A DNA stretch of 19,052 nt from Conidiobolus incongruus B7586 (Eukaryota; Entomophthoromycota; Entomophthoromycetes; Entomophthorales; Conidiobolaceae): the NCBI GenBank assembly GCA_000697335.1, contig JNEM01010905.1:1-19052 (forward strand), read 5' to 3'. The notes beneath the pieces are model-generated. The model ran no database searches. It was given only the letters and a program-made list of their open reading frames with translations, and had not been told where the DNA came from. This document shows, piece by piece, positions 1 to 8,127 of this stretch. Position numbers and translations under genes: made by a program. Within the stretch, counting starts at the first letter, position 1. Each line of letters opens with the position of its first letter.

Positions 1-390
1 AGACTAGTTCTCTAAATTCTTATATACACTTTCATATAATCCAATTAACTATAAATTATATGATTAATTTATACTTATATAGTTAAATTAATTGTATAAA
101 TAGTATTAAGTTATCTAATAAACTAGGTTCCTCTTTTTCCTCTCAATTCTTACTATTTTTTACCTTTACACTATTTCTAAGATTGAGACTATATTTTGTT
201 GATATTGTAGGATATTGGCACTACCTAATATAAATCTTAATATATCAGTGACTCATCCTAGTTTGAAGCTTAATTAAACTTTGTTTACACTTACACACTA
301 CAGCCACATTATATTACCATGTTCTGCACCATACTACTTTTATATTAAGTCTTCCTCTACACTATATTAGTTTAACTACCACTACACTTA
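1..390. other. AT-rich non-coding segment with C-over-G strand bias
   Basis: No open frame of useful length is seen on either strand. The plus strand is notably poor in G: from 281 to 400 I count about 30 C against 6 G. The stretch from 121 to 180 is likewise C/T-rich. The bias fades where the repeat beginning near 391 starts, so this segment is probably a different sequence unit from its right-hand neighbour. No function can be assigned. Confidence 0.5.
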
Positions 391-650
391 CATAAATAAT
401 AGGTTTTCTTAAATTATATTAAGAATACCAATTAAAATAATTTTATTTAAAAAAAAATATAAAGTTTACTATTAATTGATTTTCCTTTAAAAACTAAATA
501 AAAATAGCATATGCTATTATAATCTATTATAACAATTAACATTTATTTATTAATAAAGTGTTTATTTAAAGGAATTTGTAAAAAGGGTTGATTTAGCTTA
601 ATCTAACATTATAATTTATGTTTTAATAAAGGATTATACAAAAGAATCTA
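391..650 (+). repeat. Diverged dispersed repeat, left copy (direct orientation)
   Basis: This stretch aligns almost from end to end with about 18,788-19,052, in the same orientation and at an offset of about 18.4 kb. Shared landmarks in the same order are AATAATAGGTTTT (395-407), TTGATTTTCC (476-485), TTTATTTAA (561-569) and AAAAGGGTTGATTTA (581-595). By eye the identity is about 75-80%. Many differences are G/A or C/T changes, and this left copy usually keeps the G or C. Both copies look non-coding. They are probably fragments of one mobile or dispersed repeat that has decayed by RIP-like mutation. The left edge roughly coincides with a composition change near 390; the right edge is uncertain. 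Confidence 0.75.
503..518. repeat. 16-bp perfect palindrome inside the left repeat copy
   Basis: AATAGCATATGCTATT reads the same on both strands, centred between 510 and 511. In the right repeat copy the matching 16 bases (18,903-18,918) are also a perfect palindrome, although all four G/C positions have become A/T. No factor is known to bind it. Confidence 0.6.
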
Positions 651-3600
651 AAATTCATCAATTGTAATAATTTATTGTAAAAGCTTTGTTTTCTAACTAT
701 ACCTTAGTAAGTTTTATTTAATAATAGCTATTTTAACTTTTTTTTAAGCTTTAGTTAAATTATAAGGTACCTATTTTATATTTTTATTAATTAATTTTAA
801 TTTAAACTTTAATATATATAAAATACTTATGTAACTAATATTAAAGTATCTTAATAATTCTCTAACTAAAATAAAAAGGTATTTTTCAATATATTTTTTA
901 TTTTATTAATAATTAAAAAAATAACAATTGAAATTAGTTTTCTAGATTTTAATAATTTTTAGGTAATTTCTCTCTTAGCTTTAAAGTAATTTACCTAGCA
1001 ATAAATTGTTAATTTAGATAATATTTCATTACCAAAAGTTGCTTGTAAATTTTAAATGATTTTAAAGGGTTTATAGTTAAGTTTTACTAATACTAAAATA
1101 AAAGACTTTTAATAGTTACTATTTAGTTTAAACATAATTAAATTAAACAACTAACTTTAAAAAATTATTTTTTTAATCAAAAAAGTTATTATATATAATT
1201 TAAAACTATTTATTTTCCTATTTGTTTTGTATATATTTTTTTATTTGAAATTAATAATATATTTAAAAAATCAGAAATTAAAAAATTTCCCATTTCTTTA
1301 ATTCTATAGTAATATATTAAACTCAAAGTATAATTACACAACATACTGAACATAATGCAAAATATAATCAAATGTGATTTATCATTATATTTTTTTCACC
1401 TTATTTGTTTATATTATTAAATTATAATATACCATTAATATAAATTAAAGTTAATGATATCATTAAAGAATTACCTCTAATATATCATTTTTCATTAATT
1501 CAATTTGAATAGTGATTAGTTAACTATGATCTAATATATTACACAAATGAACTATTATAACAGCTGCGAAAAATGTACTTAAAATTTGTAATTATTTATT
1601 AATCCTTAATTATCAAATTTGAAAAAAATAAAGTAAATAATAATTTAAATTTTATAAAATAATTAATTTATAGAAAATTATTTAATAAGAATAATTTTTT
1701 AAAATTAATAAATTGAACTTTAATTAAATTAAAATTAATTTTAGTATTTCAGAAATTAAAAATGGTTTTTAATTAATAATATGAATTCTTATTATTAAAT
1801 AAATATTTTGGCTATTATAGCATATGAAGAGATTAATCAGTTGATGCTATTGAAAGACATGTGTTTAAAGTATAAAATTTGATTATTATGCTGCTCAGCA
1901 TTAATTGAATAGATTTTTCATAATAATTTTATGATATCATTACCTTTAACTAATCAATATGTTAGTTATAGTGATATTTGTTATATAATATCATATAATA
2001 TTTGACACTAGTCAAAAAAAGTTTTTTTTACTTTTTATAATTCGAAATTTGACTAAATTTTTTTTAAATTATTAAATGAATTATTGTACTTTAATAAAAT
2101 TTAGACTAAGTTTTAATTTAATTTTTAATGCTATAGCATTGAGGAAATTAATGAAATTAAATTAGAAAAATTATTAATCATATTATTTATGACTGTGAAT
2201 AGCTGATGGTTGGTGTATATAATAAATCGCAAAATATAGCTTTTTAAGCAATACCAAGATAATCTACTTATGTTTACTAATTAACTAATATTTTACTTGG
2301 CATGTAAATTATAAATATTATTATTAATGGATTTAAACTACACTTGAATTTATAAAGTCAGCAATTTATCTTAATTGAAATACGGATAATTTGATAAATC
2401 AATAGACTATTTATGATATTTTAATTTTATAATTAACTAGCATTTGAAAAAAATATATATTTATGTTAATTAGAATAAAAATATTCATATTAATGAATAT
2501 CACTTCAACTATTTTTATATTACATATTAGTCAATATCAATTTACAAATTATTCTAATTAATTGTCAATATATTGGAAAGAAGATTGAGCCAAAAGAATG
2601 AATTAAATGGTACTAGTTGAAAAATACTTGATTAATTAATGTATTAATAAGAATCAATATTTCAGATTGTTGGGAATATGGATACTGATGGTATGATAAT
2701 TGGATTTGATAAATTCTATCTATGATCTAAAACAATTCAACCGTGAAAATGATATCCAGTCATTTAACATCCAATATTATATAATGGTTAGTATAATATA
2801 TATAATAATATTATTGTTCATTCAAATCATGCTCTTCAAATTAAAAATTAATTGAATAAATAAAATACATAAAGATCAATATTATATTACTCTTAATCTT
2901 TGTCAACAATAAATTGTAAACTAAGCCTAATATAGTTAAATGGCTAATTGATTTACCATACCTAAGCTACGCAGTAGTGAACTGTGCATTAAAGTAATCA
3001 TTGTTGTTTCAAAAATTTTAAAAAAAGGTCGCTATCTTAAGTATACCTGATATTCAGATCATTCCGTATAGGAAGGGAATAATATTTAACATAATCTATT
3101 GATGAGTGAAAACATTTACAATAAATAATTTGAATAATATAGTAATTGAATTATTTCCTAAACTTATTTTCAATCCGATAATTTTCTAATTAATTTTGTA
3201 AAAAGAATTTTTTTTGAAATGGGATATTAACTGAAATTGGATTAATATTTAACATTGATATTATATAGAGATGTCTAATATTATGTTAAATTATCAATTC
3301 TTTATTATTCTTTTATATTGAAAACTTAATTATTAGAAAAAAATTAATATTAATTTCATTATAATTAAATTCCAAGAATTTTGAAAAAAAATAAATTTTT
3401 TTTATTTTTATTTTTCTCAATAAAATTATTAAAAATAAAACAAATTCTCGAATTTATGGTTCAAATTTATAGACTCAGTGACTAGACTACAAATGCATTC
3501 TTCTGTGAATATTTATCGAAAATTGGTTGTTAAAAGATTCGAAGTGCATTGCCAATTTGATGATGACTTTCCATAGTTGGTAAATCTTATCAAATATTAA

Positions 3601-4386
3601 TTAATTTGAAAAGGGTTTCAGCTTAGTTTTAAATTGCTCTGGAAGTCATTGGAAAAATTCAATCATTAATTAATCTCAAATATTAAATCAATTTTTGGTT
3701 GTTTCTCTTTTGTGTTATGAAGGTCAAATCGATTAGTGACCTAGGCTACTTAATCTATTACCAAATCTAGTAGTCAAATTATATACCAAATAATTTGAAT
3801 AATATTTTCGAATAGATTATCTTTACCTTTTAATCTAAGCATAAAAGTAATGTCAATATTTTTGTGTAAACCCAAAAATATACATATCTGATACGGTCCT
3901 ACTCTAATTTTCTCAGAATTTGACTCTAAAGATTAAGATATAAAAAAATCAATATATTCAACAGTTTTATAATATATAGCATACTTTTAAATTATTTTTA
4001 ATTAATATTAAATTTTTAACATTTTTTTTAAATATTATTCAAATTATTTAAGTATATTAATTAAAATTAATATACTATAATCTTTAAACAAACTAATTTT
4101 AATATTAATTAAATGAAAGATATATCTTTTAAATTTAATAATAAACAAACAACTATTTATTATTATTTTAATATATAATAGTATTTGACTAATAAAACAA
4201 CATATTTTGCAATACAATCAGTTTAACGACTATAATATATTAACAAAATGATATAGATATGATATAACCAAATAGATTAATATATTTATAAATTGAAAAA
4301 ATTCTGAATAAAATTTTATGATATAAAATTCAAAAGCAAGATATTTTTTTAGTGTAACCAAAGTTAAGATAGTATGAGTTGAAGAT
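651..4386. other. Gene-free AT-rich tract, left flank
   Basis: No reading frame of believable length or gene-like composition occurs on either strand. The tract is dominated by A/T runs and TA/AT steps. Slightly less AT-rich pockets lie near 2,940-3,070 and 3,470-3,760, but no protein motif, tRNA box or terminal repeat could be read in them. A 65-codon open frame on the minus strand near the right end (4,230-4,427) is low-complexity and judged accidental. The tract is most simply read as repeat-derived DNA degraded beyond recognition. Confidence 0.6.
2127..2140. repeat. 14-bp perfect palindrome
   Basis: AATGCTATAGCATT is perfectly self-complementary, centred between 2,133 and 2,134. Its half-site resembles that of the palindrome at 503-518 (both contain ATGCTAT). 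In such AT-rich DNA this may be chance; no gene lies nearby. Confidence 0.35.
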
Positions 4387-4414
4387 AGAAGGGAGAGAGA
4401 AAGAGGGGGGGGGA
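4387..4414. repeat. Polypurine tract with a G9 run
   Basis: All 28 bases are purines on the plus strand, and 4,405-4,413 is a run of nine G. This stands out in surroundings of well under 25% G+C. The minus strand is correspondingly pure C/T, which produces the Pro/Leu/Ser-rich start of the spurious 65-codon frame here. It is probably a simple-sequence tract. Confidence 0.7.
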
Positions 4415-4620
4415 TGAGACAATTCATTTGAAAATTATTTCGCTATTAACTGAAATTTTTATTTTATTAAATTTTAAAAATTTAAATGATTTCATTTATT
4501 GTCAAATAATAATAAAAAAATCATTCAATAACAAAAAAAATTTTTTTTTAAATATATAAAATTTTCAAAAATTATTAATTTATTTAAATAAAATTATTAA
4601 TTAATAAAATAACTATTAAA

Positions 4621-4641
4621 TATATATATATATATATATAT
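4621..4641. repeat. (TA)n microsatellite
   Basis: About ten uninterrupted TA units followed by a T. Confidence 0.85.
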
Positions 4642-5456
4642 TATTTTAATTATTTTTAATTTTTCTTTATTATTAATTTTTTTAAATAAAAAATAGTTAA
4701 AAATAAATTTAATAATACAAAATTGTATAAATTAAAATTCAAGAAAATAATTTTCAATAATAATTATTATTGGGCGGAAATAAAATAGAAGTTACATAAA
4801 ATGGATAGGGAAAAAAAATAGGTTGGGAAAATGAGTCATAAAATTTTTATAAAATTTATAAAATAGTTAATAAATATCACACATTGTATGATATCATTTA
4901 AAAAATTTGGCTCTATTGGGTATTGATGGTGACAATGAAAAGAGTTGTGTTGGATTATTCAAGTATTGGACCTGATTTGACAAGGTAATAATGATGATTT
5001 TAATACTTAGTTGGTTACACTTATTGGGCTTAATGATATGAGTAGGTTGATAATGCTATTTAGATACTGGTATTATTAAATTGAATTATGAATTATAAAT
5101 TATTAAATAATAATAAAATTGAATATTAAAATTTAAATTTTTCAAATATTAAAAAAAAGTTGAAATACAAATTTGGCTAATTTTATTCATTGCCCAATTC
5201 AATTATTAATTCATAATTTTAAAATTTTTAGAGGATTTCGTCATTAAAATTAATGCAAAAAAGAAAATTTATAAAAAAAATTTTATTTTATGCTAATAAT
5301 TTCATTTAAAAATTTGGCATTGTTAATATAATAAAATTTGGCCCACTTTTAATAACCACAAATTTTAAAACTATTATATTAGTTAATTTTAAGTAAATAT
5401 ACGATAAAGATCAAATATATAATATAGAAGTTTAAAATTATTATTATTATATTGAG

Positions 5457-5462
5457 TTTATT
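5457..5462 (-). terminator. Possible polyadenylation signal AATAAA
   Basis: The plus strand reads TTTATT, so the minus strand carries the canonical AATAAA hexamer, 266 bases downstream of the stop codon of the only gene. I see no other copy on the minus strand between the stop codon and this point. In DNA this AT-rich the hexamer can easily arise by chance, and fungal 3' ends often lack it. Confidence 0.3.
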
Positions 5463-5504
5463 GTATTATAATGTATAGTATATTATTATTAATTAAAAAA
5501 GTAT

Positions 5505-5547
5505 AAGGAGGAAGGAAGGGGAGAGGAGTAAAGAAGGAGAGGGGAAG
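5505..5547 (-). repeat. Long polypyrimidine tract (sense strand) in the 3' flank of the gene
   Basis: On the plus strand 42 of 43 bases are purines, the exception being T at 5,529. On the gene's sense (minus) strand it is therefore a C/T tract. It begins about 180 bases after the stop codon and marks the end of the GC-rich gene island: to its left composition drops sharply. It may lie in the 3' untranslated region or mark its boundary; a role in 3'-end formation or RNA-protein binding is only a guess. Confidence 0.6.
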
Positions 5548-5727
5548 CGAGCGTAATTAATTTTATCATCGTAAGGATGTCATAAAAATACCAAGAGAGG
5601 AAATTTTGAGTAAAAATTAAATAAAAATACGAGGAAAAGCAGCATTGGCAGAGAATTAAGAAAGGTTCGCATGAGCTGATTATGGGGCAACTTCAAAGCA
5701 AATGAAATGTCATTCATTTACTTCAAG

Positions 5728-7749
5728 TTAAACTCCATTAGCAGACAAGTCAAGTGGGATCATGCGAGAGCCTGGATAATGGGAGGGGAGATTGGAGTAG
5801 TCAATGGAGTTGGATCGGTCACCAAAAGACATGAAATCACAGGGATTTATCACAGGCATAGGGGGAACTTGGCTGTATTGGGGTCCAGCGGGAACCTGAA
5901 TCAAAGGATATCCCGAGGATGTGGGGAGGTTAGCCTGGGTGTAGTTGAGCTGGGATGAATACATGGGAGTGTATTCGCCAATGGTGTTAAATCTTTGGGG
6001 CATGGGGCGTGCATTTTCGTTGGGAATAGGTGAGGTGGTAGAGGGAGCATGAGAGAGAGGGGAAACTTCTGAAAAGGATTTTGAGTTGGCGGCGTTGCGG
6101 TTACGCTTGATGGGTCCGCGCATGGATCTGGTAGGATATTTGGGTAATTGATCGGCAACCAACTGAAGTGCTCTTTCGTGTTGCTCAGGATCTCTTTGAG
6201 CGGGATCAGAAGGAATTCTCCAACAGAAGTTTAATGTGCCAAGGTAGTTGCCTTGGGTGTATCTGCAAAGCATAATAGGGACATCAATAGCGATACCATG
6301 AATGTATTTCCATTTGCGCTTAGTATCGGAGGGTTCAATGTCCTGTAAGGAGATGGGTTGGTAGCAGGGTTGCAAGTGTAGGAGATGAGAAAGGGGGATA
6401 TAAGTGGGTGAGGTGGGTCCTTTTTTGGATTCAATGACATAAGTCTTCATATGCTTACGAACGTCACGAGCTGGTTCTGAGCGCTCGTGCAAATTACGCA
6501 TATTATTGTTGACTCTTTCAAGGTAGTTCATATGAGATTGAATGGTGTTGATTAAGCCTTCAACACCAGCACGGACCTCCTTGAATTCGGCAAGATCGAG
6601 CCAAGCAGTAGTGCGACAAATGTCTCTCAAAAGTTCGAGATGACGGCCTAAAGTCTCACGGCAAATTCTCTGCTTGCGGGATGAAATATCCTCGCGCTCA
6701 CGGAGCTGCTCTTGATATCTTGCTTTCTGTTGATACAAAGGAAGATTGGCAAACAAGCTAGGAAGTTTGTGTCCTCTTCTATCCATTTTATCAAGATGGG
6801 GATCTAAGTAATATAGAACGTCAACAATTTGGGACACAAACAAAAGGCCTTCATTGTGTGATATGAGAGCATTGGGTCCGATGACACGGTAGCTCTCAAG
6901 CAAAGTCGTAGTGTCACGGTGAATAAGGTGGAATGGTGTAAGGGTTGAGACAGGTGAGAATGAGGGATCAGCGAGCATAGTTTGCTGAGGCTCAGGATAA
7001 GAAGAAAAGGGGAAATCCATTTGCATTGGCTGAGATTTGGTATAAAGGGAAGATTCTTTGCCATCAGTAGTGTAGGCAAAGGGTTGATTTAAGTGAGAGG
7101 GATTAGGGAGATGAAAGTTGAGTGATTGATCTCTAGTGGGCCACATAGCAAATTGATCGAGACTAGGTTGGCCAACATGAGGAGCAAAACTCTGAGTGGG
7201 AGTGGGAATATCGTCTGAGTGAGCTGATCCTGGATCCATAGAGAATAAGATATAGGCTTCTTGACTCTCAATGGTAGCAACAGAGCTATCCAAGGAAGGG
7301 CTGACGAGATCCCATTGGTTATTACGATAGACATGGACAGAAGCTGAATCAGGTGAGACTTCAAAAGGAATTACTCTTCGGAGAACATCTTGGAAGGTTT
7401 CACTGATGGATGCTGTAACTGTGCAATCAGACATTACACTAGTTTTACCGTTGTAAAATGAACAGTGCAAGGTTCTAGAACTATCATTAATAGCTTCAGC
7501 TGTAAGTGGAGAATGTGTTAATGTGCTAGATTGATTAGCATCAGCTGAGTTTTCTTGAACCTTAGCTTTGAGCATAGGATCGGATAGGGGAGCACCAGCA
7601 TGAAGGAGAGCTGGATTAATTGAGGTGGCAGTGGAAGAATTTGGCTCAATTGATGATGAGCTGGAAGACAGATAGAGAGCAGTATTCTCTTGCTGGCTTT
7701 GAGAAGTAACAAGTTGAGAAGGATGAATAGAGGTGGGGAAAGAAGTCAT
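5728..7749 (-). CDS. Unrecognised 673-residue protein, possibly nuclear/regulatory
   Basis: This is the only convincing protein gene here: 673 uninterrupted codons at about 45% G+C in much more AT-rich surroundings. The ATG at 7,749 is the first in its frame, with an in-frame TAA two codons upstream and A at -3; the stop is TAA. Residues 1-90 are Ser/Thr/Gln-rich and look disordered, with a six-Ser run at 28-33. Residues about 92-172 alternate strand-like and helix-like stretches, perhaps a beta-grasp-like fold. About 175-280 is Pro/Ser-rich linker. About 280-435 is charged and helical, with coiled-coil-like sequence near 335-425. About 436-535 is mixed, with a strand-rich patch at 477-511. 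The tail from 540 is Pro/Ser/Tyr/Asn-rich. Basic patches at 358-364, 477-481 and 541-551 could be nuclear localisation signals. I see no signal peptide, membrane segment, zinc cluster, homeodomain, HMG box or catalytic motif. No intron is needed. The architecture resembles fungal transcription regulators or scaffolds, but the function is unknown. Confidence 0.93.
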   Translation of the reverse strand: MTSFPTSIHPSQLVTSQSQQENTALYLSSSSSSIEPNSSTATSINPALLHAGAPLSDPMLKAKVQENSADANQSSTLTHSPLTAEAINDSSRTLHCSFYNGKTSVMSDCTVTASISETFQDVLRRVIPFEVSPDSASVHVYRNNQWDLVSPSLDSSVATIESQEAYILFSMDPGSAHSDDIPTPTQSFAPHVGQPSLDQFAMWPTRDQSLNFHLPNPSHLNQPFAYTTDGKESSLYTKSQPMQMDFPFSSYPEPQQTMLADPSFSPVSTLTPFHLIHRDTTTLLESYRVIGPNALISHNEGLLFVSQIVDVLYYLDPHLDKMDRRGHKLPSLFANLPLYQQKARYQEQLREREDISSRKQRICRETLGRHLELLRDICRTTAWLDLAEFKEVRAGVEGLINTIQSHMNYLERVNNNMRNLHERSEPARDVRKHMKTYVIESKKGPTSPTYIPLSHLLHLQPCYQPISLQDIEPSDTKRKWKYIHGIAIDVPIMLCRYTQGNYLGTLNFCWRIPSDPAQRDPEQHERALQLVADQLPKYPTRSMRGPIKRNRNAANSKSFSEVSPLSHAPSTTSPIPNENARPMPQRFNTIGEYTPMYSSQLNYTQANLPTSSGYPLIQVPAGPQYSQVPPMPVINPCDFMSFGDRSNSIDYSNLPSHYPGSRMIPLDLSANGV

Positions 7750-8062
7750 ATTTTAATATTAATACAGATTAAAGACAAGCGTCCAATAAATTAAATTAGG
7801 TAATAAATAAATATATTATATTAATTAGATTAGATTAATTAGATATTAGTGACGAAAAAAGCCGAACTCGATGTTAGAATTGTGCAACGAGAGCGTGTCG
7901 GCGAGGAATGTATAATTAGCAGAGAGGAGGGAGGAAGGATGATGAGATTTTTTGAAGTTGATAGGAAGACGAAGGCTATTTATTCCAAAAATTTGAGTGA
8001 TGGGAAAATCCATTGAAAAACCGGATTCCAAATACTAGTGATATTATAGGAGGAAAGGAGAG
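7750..8062 (-). promoter_or_regulatory. Probable 5' leader of the 673-codon gene
   Basis: From about 7,855 to 8,062 base composition is gene-like, in contrast to the AT-rich DNA further upstream, which suggests transcribed sequence. The last ~100 bases before the start codon (7,750-7,853) are again AT-rich and contain neither an ATG nor any AG dinucleotide on the sense strand, so no intron can end there. Repeated CTAAT words (minus strand, about 7,824-7,851) resemble branch-point sequences but have no partner acceptor before the start codon. Confidence 0.5.
7846..8013 (-). promoter_or_regulatory. Upstream ORF, 55 codons, in the leader of the main gene
   Basis: Starting at the ATG at 8,013 a 55-codon frame runs to a TAA at 7,846-7,848. 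Between the putative promoter pyrimidine tract (8,062) and the main start codon (7,749) this is the only ATG on the sense strand, so a scanning ribosome would meet it first. Its frame is the same as that of the main gene (264 bases, 88 codons, between the two ATGs), separated by stops. Context is mediocre (T at -3, G at +4). The frame can be extended 18 bases further to a TTG at 8,031, but ATG is the likelier start. The peptide is not recognised; it could attenuate translation, or be a decayed or mis-modelled first exon. I see no good GT donor such as GTATGT or GTAAGT. Confidence 0.45.
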
Positions 8063-8104
8063 GTAAGATATGGAAAAACTGAGGTTTTAGCAAAATAAAA
8101 TATA
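8048..8104 (-). promoter_or_regulatory. Putative core promoter: TATA-like box and pyrimidine-rich tract
   Basis: Read on the minus strand, a TATATTTTATTTTG element (8,104 down to 8,091) is followed about 30 bases later by a C/T-rich stretch (8,062-8,048, one purine interruption) and then the leader. A CT-rich tract close to the transcription start is common in filamentous fungal promoters. The start site itself cannot be read from sequence; in AT-rich DNA the TATA-like word alone carries little weight. Confidence 0.4.
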
Positions 8105-8127
8105 CCCAAAACTTACCATATTTGGGT
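8104..8127. promoter_or_regulatory. 7-bp inverted repeat ACCCAAA-N10-TTTGGGT
   Basis: ACCCAAA at 8,104-8,110 and TTTGGGT at 8,121-8,127 are exact reverse complements separated by ten bases. The dyad overlaps the upstream edge of the TATA-like element and lies about 90 bases ahead of the upstream ORF. G/C-containing dyads are rare in the surrounding DNA. It could be a site for a dimeric regulator, but no specific factor can be named. Confidence 0.4.

Larger units (their letters stand above)
4428..5504. other. AT-rich spacer downstream of the gene, with a G-skewed block
   Basis: No gene is visible. Within it, about 4,905-5,060 is less AT-rich and clearly richer in G than in C on the plus strand, with scattered TTGG and GGTTG words but no continuous reading frame. 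The rest is A/T runs. It lies beyond the likely 3' end of the minus-strand gene, so it is probably intergenic and repeat-derived. Confidence 0.5.

Noticed and set aside
503-2140. Shared ATGCTAT half-sites at 503-518 and 2,127-2,140 as a binding-site array
   Set aside because: Only two sites 1.6 kb apart with no nearby gene; AT-rich palindromes are expected by chance.
4230-4427. 65-codon open frame on the minus strand
   Set aside because: Low-complexity Leu/Ile/Tyr/Phe-rich translation, no gene-like composition, and its first third is the complement of the polypurine/G9 tract. It is judged accidental.
5707-5958. 83-codon plus-strand frame over the 3' end of the main gene
   Set aside because: It is antisense to the coding sequence and its translation is a complement artefact of Pro/Ser/Tyr-rich codons. 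Other short minus-strand frames between 5,901 and 7,712 are likewise shadows of the main gene.
7693-7853. Possible intron joining the upstream ORF to the main frame
   Set aside because: Available GT dinucleotides near 7,853 and 7,867 do not resemble fungal donors, the spacer has no AG, and an acceptor would have to lie inside the main frame. The unspliced model is simpler.
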